Origin: Christensenella sp. UBA3857 | GTDB lineage: Bacteria; Bacillota; Clostridia; Christensenellales; CAG-138 | Reading direction: 5' to 3' | Length of the DNA: 30,670 bases | Assembly (NCBI GenBank): GCA_002392505.1 | Contig: DGHD01000045.1 | Location: 1-30,670, forward strand | In this document: piece after piece, positions 7,540-14,225 of the stretch | Numbering within the stretch: position 1 is the first letter of the stretch | How the letters are laid out: every line of letters starts with the position of its first letter | Made by a program: the position numbers and the translations under genes | The notes under the pieces: generated by a model | The model's database searches: none | What the model saw: the letters and a program-made list of their open reading frames with translations, nothing else | Told to the model about the DNA's origin: nothing

Positions 7540-8616
7540 TCACGCTCTCTTGTAGAAGGGGAGCTCCACGCGCTGGCAGGGGACCTGACGGCCGCGGACG
7601 TCGACGGTGATCTCGGCGTCTTCGGGAAGATCCGCGGGAACGATAGCCATGGCGTAATTGCCGCCGAGGCTGGGAGCGGGACCGCCGCTGGTGGTGAAGC
7701 CGACCTCTTTGCCGTTGGCGAGCACGGGCATATGCTCACGAACGAGACCCTTGAGCACCTTGAGACCGATGCGCTGACGGGTCTTGGGCTGGATGAGCGC
7801 CTCGCGGCCGATGAAGGCGGGCTTCTTGAACTTGATGGCGAAATCGACGCCGCACTCGACGGGGTTGATCTTATCGCTCATCTCGTGACCGTAAAGGGGC
7901 ATGGACGCCTCGAAACGGAGGGTGTCCCTCGCGCCGAGAGCGCAGGGGAGAAGACCGAATTCCTTGCCCGCGGCAAGAAGAGCGGCATGGAGCCTCATCG
8001 CGTCGCCCGCGGCGCAGTAGAGCTCAACGCCGTCCTCGCCGGTGTAGCCCGTGCGGGAGACGAGGCACCTTACGCCGGCAACGATATTGTTCTCGGTAAA
8101 GGTGTAGTTCTTCGCGGGGATCTCGCCGTAGTAGCCGGCGGCGTTGAGGACTTCCTCAAACTTCGGTCCCTGGAGAGCGAGCTGCGCCCAAAGGGGGCTC
8201 TCATTGATGATCTGAACGTCGCCGAAGACGTTCTTCTTCATCCACTCGATATCCTTCGCGGTGTTCGCGGCGTTTACGACGAGCATATAGCGGTCGTCCG
8301 CGAATTTGTAGATAAGGACGTCGTCGACTGCGCCGCCGTCCTCATAGCACATGACGGCGTAACGGCAGCGGCCGGGAGTCATCGTGGTGATATCGTTGGT
8401 CACAAGGTTCTGGATATAATCGAAGGCGGATTTGCCGACGACGAATACCTCGCCCATGTGAGAAACGTCGAACAGGCCGCAGGCATTGCGGACAGCCTTA
8501 TGCTCCTCGATTATGGAGCTGTACTGAACGGGGAGCGCCCAGCCGCCGAAATCGACCATCTTGCCGCCGAGAGCGATATGCGCCTCGTAAAGCGGAGTTT
8601 TTTTGAGTTCGTCCAT
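7540..8616 (-). CDS. gcvT: Aminomethyltransferase, glycine cleavage T protein
   Basis: 358-residue tetrahydrofolate-dependent enzyme that releases ammonia from the aminomethyl-lipoyl H protein and forms 5,10-methylene-THF. The N-terminus KKTPLYEAHIALGGKMVDFGGWALPVQY is characteristic. Further blocks are GLFDVSHMGEV (47-57), the THF-site region LVTNDI, the strand DGGAVDDVLIYK, and RTGYTGEDGVELY. The C-terminal barrel has the GFTTSGGPAPSLGGNYAMAIVP motif. Length is normal (about 360). It is first in the operon, with a promoter at 8702-8730. AAAGGATCGGG lies somewhat far (about 11 bases) from the ATG. I looked for a glycine riboswitch in the leader and see none. Confidence 0.97.
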   Translation of the reverse strand: MDELKKTPLYEAHIALGGKMVDFGGWALPVQYSSIIEEHKAVRNACGLFDVSHMGEVFVVGKSAFDYIQNLVTNDITTMTPGRCRYAVMCYEDGGAVDDVLIYKFADDRYMLVVNAANTAKDIEWMKKNVFGDVQIINESPLWAQLALQGPKFEEVLNAAGYYGEIPAKNYTFTENNIVAGVRCLVSRTGYTGEDGVELYCAAGDAMRLHAALLAAGKEFGLLPCALGARDTLRFEASMPLYGHEMSDKINPVECGVDFAIKFKKPAFIGREALIQPKTRQRIGLKVLKGLVREHMPVLANGKEVGFTTSGGPAPSLGGNYAMAIVPADLPEDAEITVDVRGRQVPCQRVELPFYKRA

Positions 8617-8701
8617 TTTTTTACCCGATCCTTTTTTAGATTTTTGAATTGGTGTTTAAGCGGAAAAGCGCCTTATCGCCCATTCCCGCATTATCCTCTT
8701 C

Positions 8702-8730
8702 ATTATATAACGAAAATCAAGGCAGATAAA
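8702..8730 (-). promoter_or_regulatory. Promoter of the gcv operon
   Basis: On the minus strand: perfect -10 TATAAT (8702-8707), 17-base spacer, weak -35 TTTATC (8725-8730). The leader would be about 80 bases. A poor -35 box suggests that an activator or other control may help. Confidence 0.6.
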
Positions 8731-8763
8731 GGGGTAAAGAGGATATATTTTGAGACCGGACGA

Positions 8764-8810
8764 AAAGAAAAAGGGGTTGCCCCCGTTCAATGAGGCACCC
8801 CTTTTTCTTT
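8764..8810 (-). terminator. Intrinsic terminator of the small Cys-rich gene
   Basis: Long stem built from AAAGAAAAAGGGGTGCC and its near-complement (one bulged base), ending in T5CT3 on the minus strand. It lies just after the stop codon at 8817 and separates this gene from the gcv promoter. The A/T symmetry would allow function on both strands. Confidence 0.85.
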
Positions 8811-8816
8811 CAAGCG

Positions 8817-9035
8817 TCAGCAGCCGCAGCCGCAGCCGTTGTTGTTGTTCTCGCAGCCGCAGCCGCCCCAGCCGCCGAGAAGGGCGATGATGAGGATGAG
8901 CAGCCAATTGTTGTTGCCGCAGCCGCAGCCGTTGTTGTTCTCACAGCCGCAGGAATTGCCGCCGAACAGGATCAGAAGGATAATGATCCACCACCAGTTA
9001 TCGCCGAAGTTCGAGTTGCACATACCGTTGCACAT
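8817..9035 (-). CDS. Small Cys/Gly/Asn-rich hydrophobic protein (72 aa)
   Basis: No function is known to me. The 72 residues contain 11 Cys. Two hydrophobic helices (WWWIIILLILF at about 14-24 and WLLILIIALLGGW at about 44-56) are each followed by a CGCENNN-GCGCG block, so the protein looks like an internal duplication of one helix plus one Cys/Asn module. The N-terminus MCNGMCNSNFGDN adds two more Cys. Small proteins of this style, with a tryptophan-rich membrane helix and Cys/Gly tails, occur in Clostridia, some linked to spores (YjcZ-like); this link is only an analogy. AAAGGAGG lies 8 bases before the ATG at 9035, a strong site that sets the start; in-frame upstream codons lie beyond the promoter. 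It is a single-gene unit with its own promoter and terminator. Confidence 0.85.
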   Translation of the reverse strand: MCNGMCNSNFGDNWWWIIILLILFGGNSCGCENNNGCGCGNNNWLLILIIALLGGWGGCGCENNNNGCGCGC

Positions 9036-9064
9036 AGAAGATGCCTCCTTTAAGGATTTTTGGA

Positions 9065-9083
9065 AGCGGCTTTGACTGCCGCT
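9065..9083 (-). promoter_or_regulatory. 5'-end hairpin in the leader of the small Cys-rich gene
   Basis: Perfect AGCGGC/GCCGCT stem with a 7-base loop. It begins at about the predicted transcription start, so the mRNA would carry a hairpin at its very 5' end, an arrangement known to lengthen mRNA life. Confidence 0.45.
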
Positions 9084-9089
9084 CAGGAT

Positions 9090-9119
9090 ATAATACGCTT
9101 TACCGCGTATTTTGGTGAA
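9090..9119 (-). promoter_or_regulatory. Promoter with operator-like dyad for the small Cys-rich gene
   Basis: On the minus strand: -10 TATTAT (9090-9095), 18-base spacer, -35 TTCACC (9114-9119). A perfect dyad AATACGC-N6-GCGTATT (9092-9111) covers the -10 and most of the spacer, the place where a repressor would block RNA polymerase. The regulator is unknown. Confidence 0.55.
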
Positions 9120-9136
9120 AGATGAAAACGGCGCTC

Positions 9137-9165
9137 TTGTTTTGGAATGCAAACTGTGGTATCAT
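9137..9165 (+). promoter_or_regulatory. Promoter giving a leaderless transcript
   Basis: -35 TTGTTT (9137-9142), exact 17-base spacer, -10 TATCAT (9160-9165). The ATG at 9172 begins six bases after the -10 ends, where transcription itself should start. No Shine-Dalgarno is present before this ATG. Confidence 0.6.
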
Positions 9166-9171
9166 TCTCGT

Positions 9172-9915
9172 ATGGACAGCCTGAAATTCTCCGCCGCCGT
9201 CAGCCGCGCGCTTTTGAGGAAGCCGGACGGCATAGGCATGCTGGGCGAAAAGTCGCTCCATTCCGCATTGAAATACTATTACGAGCCCGACGAAACGAAG
9301 CACGAGATCGCCTTCGAGGGCTTTTTTGCGGATATCATGAACGAGGACGGCATTACGGAGATACAGACGGGCAGCCTGTTTTCGCTTAACCGCAAGCTGG
9401 AGACGTTCCTTGAAAAATGCCCCGTAACGGTCGTGCATCCGATCGTCGGGGAACGCCGGCTCATCTATATGGATACCGAAACGGGCGAGCTGAAAAAGCC
9501 CCGTCTTTCGCCAAAAAGGGGGCGTGTCGAGGACGCGTTCAGGGGGCTTATCCACATTCGCCGATTCCTTTCGCATCCGGGGCTGATGATCGTCGTGCCG
9601 ATAGTCGACGCGGACGAATACCGTTATAAGACCGGCGAAAGAAAGCGGCGCCGCGCGCCGAACGTCGTGAAATACGAGCTCGTGCCGCGTGAACTGAAGG
9701 AGGAATGGGTCTTTGCCGCAAAGGACGATTGGTCAAGGTTCGTGCCGCCCGGGCTTCTTGAAAAGCCGGACGGTTTCACGGTGAAGGAATGCGCCTTGGC
9801 GCTTTCAAGACCGGAGGACGAAACGCGTTTGATGCTCGGCTGCGCGCTTGCAGCGGGGGCGCTGAGGCGGGAACGCGACGGAAGAGCGTTCGCGTATTTT
9901 AAGGAGGAAACATGA
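9172..9915 (+). CDS. Conserved hypothetical protein with PD-(D/E)XK-like motif pattern
   Basis: 247 residues. I recognise the style of a conserved Firmicutes protein but not a named function. The N-terminal block (residues about 19-75) reads DGIGMLGEKSLHSALKYYYEPD, then HEIAFEGFFADI and GITEIQTGSL. The spacing of E26, D54 and E63-x-Q65 on adjacent predicted strands resembles the PD-(D/E)XK nuclease fold with Q for K; this is inference. The middle (VTVVHPIVGERRLIYMDTETGELKKPRLSPKRG) is basic. The C-terminal 80 residues look like a winged-helix (LLEKPDGFTVKECALAL...). The ATG at 9172 is chosen because the promoter -10 ends at 9165; an in-frame ATG at 9112 lies upstream of the promoter. Its stop overlaps the next gene by four bases (ATGA), so the two are coupled. 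Confidence 0.8.
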   Translation: MDSLKFSAAVSRALLRKPDGIGMLGEKSLHSALKYYYEPDETKHEIAFEGFFADIMNEDGITEIQTGSLFSLNRKLETFLEKCPVTVVHPIVGERRLIYMDTETGELKKPRLSPKRGRVEDAFRGLIHIRRFLSHPGLMIVVPIVDADEYRYKTGERKRRRAPNVVKYELVPRELKEEWVFAAKDDWSRFVPPGLLEKPDGFTVKECALALSRPEDETRLMLGCALAAGALRRERDGRAFAYFKEET

Positions 9916-10682
9916 GGATATCTCTCATACAGATGCGCGTGACGGGCGACAAGACGGCGGACCTTGAAAACGCCGCGCGGCTTGTAAGCTCGGCGGGGAA
10001 GAACGACCTTATAATGCTTCCCGAGATGTTTTGCTGCGAATACAGACCGCAGGCTTTCGTCGAGAACGCGGAACCCGTCGGCGGGCGCGTCACGGAGGCG
10101 CTCGCGGATATGGCTTATGCCTCCGGAGCATACGTCGTAGGCGGCAGCATGCCGGAGCTCGATAACGGCAGGATCTACAACACGTCGCTCGTTTTCGATC
10201 CCCGGGGCGAGCTCGCGGCAAAGCACAGGAAGGCGCATTTATTCGATATAGACGTAAAGGGCGGTCAGCGCTTCTTCGAGTCGGAAACGCTCACAAAGGG
10301 GGATGGGAGCACCGCGTTCGACACGCCGTTCGGCAGGATAGGCGTCGCGATCTGCTTCGACGTCCGCTTCGCCTCGTTCATACACGGCATGGAGGGGATC
10401 GATATGCTCGCCGTGCCCGCCGCGTTCAACATGACGACGGGACCCTTGCATTGGGAGCTCCTTTTCAGGGCGAGAGCGGTGGACGAGCAAGTTTTCACGT
10501 TCGGCTGCGCCCCTGCGAGGGACGCTTCGAAAAGCTACGTTTCCTATGCGAATTCGATCGCCGTCGACCCGTGGGGAAGGGTGATCGCCCGCGCGGGCGA
10601 GGGGGAGGAGATACTCTCCTTCGATATCGATCCCGCCGAGGTAAGGGCGGTCAGGGCGCAGATACCCATTGGAAAGCATTGA
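9912..10682 (+). CDS. Carbon-nitrogen hydrolase, nitrilase/omega-amidase family
   Basis: 256-residue cytoplasmic amidase. The catalytic triad is seen: E38 (IMLPEMF), K107 (KHRKAHLFD) and C148 (GVAICFDVRF). The block KHRKAHLFDIDVKGG with the following WELLFRARAVDEQVF matches the NIT2/omega-amidase branch, which hydrolyses alpha-ketoglutaramate and alpha-ketosuccinamate; the precise substrate is inference. The C-terminus stops at RAQIPIGKH, whereas relatives usually go on for some 8-15 residues (HRRPDLY-like); a small C-terminal loss is possible. AAGGAGGAAAC precedes the ATG, which overlaps the upstream stop. A terminator follows 30 bases downstream, so this gene and the unknown gene before it form a two-gene unit. 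Confidence 0.92.
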   Translation: MRISLIQMRVTGDKTADLENAARLVSSAGKNDLIMLPEMFCCEYRPQAFVENAEPVGGRVTEALADMAYASGAYVVGGSMPELDNGRIYNTSLVFDPRGELAAKHRKAHLFDIDVKGGQRFFESETLTKGDGSTAFDTPFGRIGVAICFDVRFASFIHGMEGIDMLAVPAAFNMTTGPLHWELLFRARAVDEQVFTFGCAPARDASKSYVSYANSIAVDPWGRVIARAGEGEEILSFDIDPAEVRAVRAQIPIGKH

Positions 10683-10711
10683 AGGGTGCGCCCAAGCAAA
10701 GATTTTTTTGG

Positions 10712-10739
10712 CCGCTTTCGATAAAGCGGTTTTCTTTTT
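10712..10739 (+). terminator. Intrinsic terminator after the amidase gene
   Basis: Perfect 7-bp stem CCGCTTT/AAAGCGG with a 4-base loop, followed by T4CT5. The -10-like TATGAT at 10753-10758, just after it, is the probable promoter element for the sortase operon; its -35 is poor. Confidence 0.85.
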
Positions 10740-10797
10740 GTGAAAAATGTGGTATGATATGATCGGTTTGATATAACGCCAAGGAGAAACCGAGAAA

Positions 10798-12774
10798 ATG
10801 AAAAACAAATCCATTAAAATAATCCTGAAATCCGCGCTTCTTTTGACGCTCGCGGCGGCGTTCGTGCTCGGAGCGGGCTGCTCCGGATGCAGCTGCGGCC
10901 CCGCTCACGGGGACGAGCCCCTGCCTACGGAGGCGGCAGATACCGACGTCCCCGCCACGGACGAGTCCACCGCCGCGCCCACGGAAAAGAGCAGGGAATC
11001 CGCCGCTCCCGTAAAGCGCGACCTGATGGGATACGTTTACGCCGTGCCCACCGGCACCTACGGCGTCGCTTCGGACGGAAGCATACGGTTCATGGGAGAA
11101 GCGGTCTCCGGTCAGAATCTTATCTTCGACTGGATCAAAGTGAACAAGCTCGCGTCAAACGGCAGCGTGACCGCCGCCCTCATGCGGGACGGAAGCATTT
11201 CCTTCGCCGCGATAACCGAGGACGGGAACGCGCCCTTTACCGGCACCGCCGATTGGACGGGCGTGACCGATATCGCCATGGGACGCGCGCATATTGTCGG
11301 GCTTGTCAGCGGAGGCTCCGTGACCGCGCTCGGCGAGGATAACGCCGGTCAGTGCGCCGTCGCGGAATGGACGGGCATTGCAAAGATAGCCGCCGCCGCC
11401 GACTATACCCTCGGTCTTAATGAGGAATGTTACGTCGTTGCCGCGGGGCTGGAGCTTTCCGAGGATGTAAATGAGGAGCCCGTTATCGATATCGCCGCGG
11501 CGGAGGATCATTTCTCCGTGCTGTATTATGATGGCACGGTCAAGGCGTATCCCGTTTCCGGCGGGGAGGCGAAGAGCTTCGATTGGAGCGATATCGCGTT
11601 CATAACCGCCGCAGAGGGCGCCACCTACGGCGTGGACAGCACCGGCAGGCTCTTTACCGACGCCGATTTCATCGAGGGGGAGACGACGGGCGTTTACTCC
11701 GTTTCCGCCTCCAAAACACACGCCGTCGTGCTGCATGGCGACGGCACCTGCGAGGGCTTCGGCGACGACTCTCACCTTGCGGTGAACGTGACCGGCTGGA
11801 GGCTCCTCCCCTACGTTTCCGAGGAGGGCTGGCTGCTGGGGCTCACTCCCGGCGCTGAGCTTGACGGCGCGCCCGTCGCCACGGGCAGGGAGATCAGCTG
11901 GGCGGATCCCGTAACCAGCGAAGCGAAGGGCGCCGTCTGCGTGCTCATCGGCGACGTCAACGGCGACGGAGCTATCGACGATACGGACGTCAAGCTCGTC
12001 AAGGATCATGCCGCAAAGAAGACGCAGCTTAAGGGCGCGTTCCTGCGCGCCGCGGACGCCGTGGCGGATACCTCGAAGCCCGGCTCGATCGACGTGAACG
12101 ATATCGACGTGATCACCGCTCAGGCGGAGGGCACGGGCGCCGCGGATCAGTACGCGAAGACCTATCCCTATATGAACGAGCTTGCGGACGCAAGGCGTCT
12201 CAATCCCGATGCGCTCGGCTATATCACGCTCGAGGGGACCAATATCTCCTACCCGATCATGTACGGGCAGAACTGGTATTACAACGATCACAACATCAAT
12301 AAGGCGAGCACGGGACGCGGCAGTATCTATTTCTACTGGTCGAGACCCAACAGGAACATCGTCATAACCGGGCACAATTCAAGGCAGTCCGGCACAATGT
12401 TCCATGAGCTGCACAATATCCAGGACAGCGCTTCGAAGCTCGGCGAATACAAGAACAGGGTGTGGTGCATAAACACCTACGGGCAGACCGGGTATTGGGA
12501 GGTCTGGGCTATGTACGAGGAGGGCGCGTTCCGCCGCGCGGATGATTCCTCGCAGCTCTTCAACACCTGCTGGCCGTACACCTTCAACGCCATGAACGAG
12601 CAGGACAGGCAGGGGTGGCTCGAGTATCAGCTCGGCAAGAACACGCTTGATTTCGACGCGAGCGTCTGCACGAACGACAGGTTCATGACTCTCGTGACCT
12701 GCGGCGACAATCATTACGACGCAAAGCTCGGGGCAAGGCTGTACTTCTTCCTGCGCTGGGTGGGCAACGACTGA
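10798..12774 (+). CDS. Lipoprotein fusion: RCC1-like propeller, dockerin and class B sortase
   Basis: 658-residue surface protein. Residues 1-28 are a lipoprotein-type signal with Cys28 (LGAGC, L at -4 rather than -3, so somewhat unusual). A Pro/Thr/Glu-rich linker follows (34-75). Residues about 78-350 are RCC1-like blades with repeats such as ALGEDNAGQCAVAEWTGIAKI and VVLHGDGTCEGFGDD. Residues 384-442 are a dockerin-like pair of loops (GDVNGDGAIDDTDV; the second, DTSKPGSIDVNDID, has an insertion). Residues 455-658 are a class B sortase (NPDALGYITLEGTNISYPIMYG) with the full triad: H526 (VITGHNSRQSG), C635 (TLVTCGD) and R647 (GARLYFF). Class B sortases transpeptidate sorting-signal proteins onto the cell wall. 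AAGGAG stands 11 bases before the ATG. The stop overlaps the next gene by one base. I do not know of this domain order in a described protein. Confidence 0.88.
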   Translation: MKNKSIKIILKSALLLTLAAAFVLGAGCSGCSCGPAHGDEPLPTEAADTDVPATDESTAAPTEKSRESAAPVKRDLMGYVYAVPTGTYGVASDGSIRFMGEAVSGQNLIFDWIKVNKLASNGSVTAALMRDGSISFAAITEDGNAPFTGTADWTGVTDIAMGRAHIVGLVSGGSVTALGEDNAGQCAVAEWTGIAKIAAAADYTLGLNEECYVVAAGLELSEDVNEEPVIDIAAAEDHFSVLYYDGTVKAYPVSGGEAKSFDWSDIAFITAAEGATYGVDSTGRLFTDADFIEGETTGVYSVSASKTHAVVLHGDGTCEGFGDDSHLAVNVTGWRLLPYVSEEGWLLGLTPGAELDGAPVATGREISWADPVTSEAKGAVCVLIGDVNGDGAIDDTDVKLVKDHAAKKTQLKGAFLRAADAVADTSKPGSIDVNDIDVITAQAEGTGAADQYAKTYPYMNELADARRLNPDALGYITLEGTNISYPIMYGQNWYYNDHNINKASTGRGSIYFYWSRPNRNIVITGHNSRQSGTMFHELHNIQDSASKLGEYKNRVWCINTYGQTGYWEVWAMYEEGAFRRADDSSQLFNTCWPYTFNAMNEQDRQGWLEYQLGKNTLDFDASVCTNDRFMTLVTCGDNHYDAKLGARLYFFLRWVGND

Positions 12775-12983
12775 TGATAGATAACGAAAGTATAGAACTC
12801 GGCCGCCGAGTGATAATGCGAAAGCCCCATGCCTGCGGATCGAACGAATGGGAGATCGTGAGGACGGGCGCCGATATAAAGATAAAATGCTTGGGCTGCG
12901 GCAGGATCGTGATGCTCGACAGGGGCGATTTCCTGAGGGCCGCAAAAAAGATTTCGGAGGATCAAAGTGACAAGGAACGATAA
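12774..12983 (+). CDS. DUF951 family small zinc-ribbon-like protein
   Basis: 69 residues. The core IELGRRVIMRKPHACGSNEWEIVRTGADIKIKCLGCGRIVMLDR is the DUF951 (YyzM-like) signature. H19, C21, C39 and C42 form a likely zinc site. Function is unknown in the family; in many Firmicutes it lies near ychF or other housekeeping genes, so its place between a sortase and a signal peptidase is unusual. Its ATG overlaps the sortase stop (TGATG) and its end overlaps the signal peptidase start by 17 bases, so all three are translationally linked. The ribosome-binding site is weak (GGGTGGG). Confidence 0.9.
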   Translation: MIDNESIELGRRVIMRKPHACGSNEWEIVRTGADIKIKCLGCGRIVMLDRGDFLRAAKKISEDQSDKER

Positions 12984-13623
12984 GGACACCCGCAAGGTAT
13001 GCGAGACGCTGCATGAAAAGGAGCCCGGCTACAGGGCGGCTTCGAATATCGATTTTCTTATCTTCATAGTTGGACTCGTGCTGGTGCTGCTCGCGGTGCG
13101 CGCTTTCGTTTTGGAGCCCGTCAAGGTGGACGGTCCCTCCATGATGAACACGCTGCAGAACGGCGAAAGGTGCTTAGTCGAAAAGGTGAGCTATTGGTTT
13201 TCAAAGCCCAAAGCGGGGGACGTTGTGATCGTCCATTTCCCCGAGATGGGCAATACCGCGTTCGTTAAAAGGGTCGTAGCCACCGCCGGGCAGACCGTGG
13301 AGGTAAGGACCGAAAGGAACGTCGATCCCGAAACGAATATCGTATCGTTCAGCAGTTCCGTTTACGTCGACGGCGTTCAGATCGACGAATCCGCGTACGG
13401 CAAGACCATGCTGATAGACAAGGGCTTGACGTATATCCCCGTCAGGTGCGAGGGCGTTGTTAACGGCGTCTATACCGTGCCGGAGGGCTGCGTGTTCGTG
13501 ATGGGCGATCACCGCACCAACTCGAAGGACTCGAGAGACGTCGGCGCGATACCGCTCTATGACGTGATCGGCAGGGTGCACGGCGTTATGTATCCGTTCA
13601 AAAACGCAAGGGGGATCCGCTGA
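12967..13623 (+). CDS. lepB: Type I signal peptidase (active, S26)
   Basis: 218-residue membrane protease that removes signal peptides from exported proteins; one N-terminal membrane helix (about 29-48), catalytic part outside. Catalytic Ser58 lies in VDGPSMMNTL and Lys101 in AFVKRVVATAG; the third block GDHRTNSKDSRDVG (180-193) is complete. Length is that of Gram-positive Sip proteins. The start is GTG at 12967, supported by CGGAGG six bases upstream. The first 28 residues are charged and cytoplasmic. It lies three bases upstream of a degenerate paralogue, and next to a sortase that is itself exported. Confidence 0.96.
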   Translation: MTRNDKDTRKVCETLHEKEPGYRAASNIDFLIFIVGLVLVLLAVRAFVLEPVKVDGPSMMNTLQNGERCLVEKVSYWFSKPKAGDVVIVHFPEMGNTAFVKRVVATAGQTVEVRTERNVDPETNIVSFSSSVYVDGVQIDESAYGKTMLIDKGLTYIPVRCEGVVNGVYTVPEGCVFVMGDHRTNSKDSRDVGAIPLYDVIGRVHGVMYPFKNARGIR

Positions 13624-13626
13624 CGG

Positions 13627-14166
13627 ATGGAGGAATACACGGTCAGAAGCACATATACGAGGGCGGAATCCGCGGCAAGAAGGGCTGCGGATATCGCCGT
13701 CATACTTCTTTTGTGCTTTTTCCTTGTTTTCATACTGTTCAAGGTGATACTCGTTCCCGTTGAGGTGAACGACGAGAACGTTGCGGAGCTCAATACGGGC
13801 GAGCTCCTGCTCGTTGACAGAGTCTCCCGCTTCATCGCAGATTATTCCGTGGGCGATATCGTCCGCGCGGATCTGGGCTCGGGCTATGCCTTTTACCGCG
13901 TAGCGGCAAAGGGCGGCTCGCTTTATCAGGTCAGGAACGGCAAAGCGTATCTTGACGGCGAGCTTATCGACGAAAGCGCATACGGCGGCGAATGGTCCGA
14001 ATATGCCGAGCTCGACTGCTCCGTTCCGGAGGATTCGGTACTGCTTCTGCCGGATAAACGCCCCGCGGTCTCCGCGCTGGACCGTTATCTTATCCCCTAC
14101 GGCAGGATCTACGGCGAAACGCGTCTGCGCGTCGCGCCGCTGACAAGGCTCTCGTTATTCATGTGA
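13627..14166 (+). CDS. Signal peptidase I-like protein lacking catalytic residues
   Basis: 179 residues with the plan of the signal peptidase just before it: N-terminal cytoplasmic part, one membrane helix (about 22-42), then VPVEVNDENVAELNTGELLLVDRVSRF aligned to the neighbour's EPVKVDGPSMMNTLQNGERCLVEKVSYW. The catalytic Ser falls at E50/N51 and the catalytic Lys at Y90 (AFYRVAAKGG). The GDHR block has become LPDKRPAVSALDRY, yet the fold-keeping residues (GDIVRADL, YLDGELIDESAYG) remain. The reading frame is intact, so it looks like a conserved pseudo-enzyme and not a decaying gene. It may bind signal peptides or pair with the active enzyme; this is inference. ATG at 13627; a weak AGGGGG site lies upstream. 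Confidence 0.82.
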   Translation: MEEYTVRSTYTRAESAARRAADIAVILLLCFFLVFILFKVILVPVEVNDENVAELNTGELLLVDRVSRFIADYSVGDIVRADLGSGYAFYRVAAKGGSLYQVRNGKAYLDGELIDESAYGGEWSEYAELDCSVPEDSVLLLPDKRPAVSALDRYLIPYGRIYGETRLRVAPLTRLSLFM

Positions 14167-14174
14167 GCTCGCTT

Positions 14175-14209
14175 CGGCATGCGGAGTTTTTTCCGCGCCG
14201 GGGCTTTTT
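14175..14209 (+). terminator. Possible weak terminator or attenuator
   Basis: Nested stem CGGC-GCGGA/TCCGC-GCCG with a T-rich loop, followed shortly by T5, in the 59-base gap before the membrane protein gene. It may lower expression of the downstream gene relative to the signal peptidases. Confidence 0.4.
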
Positions 14210-14225
14210 GTTTAAGGAGGAAAAC

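Noticed and set aside
8617..8701. Possible glycine riboswitch before gcvT
   Set aside because: The leader of about 80 bases is too short for the tandem form and lacks the conserved glycine-aptamer core.
9912..10682. Frameshift at the 3' end of the amidase gene
   Set aside because: The protein seems about ten residues short, but no other frame after the stop resumes the family C-terminus.
10712..10797. Full promoter for the sortase operon
   Set aside because: TATGAT is a good -10 but no convincing -35 lies at the right distance, so I did not list it as a separate feature.
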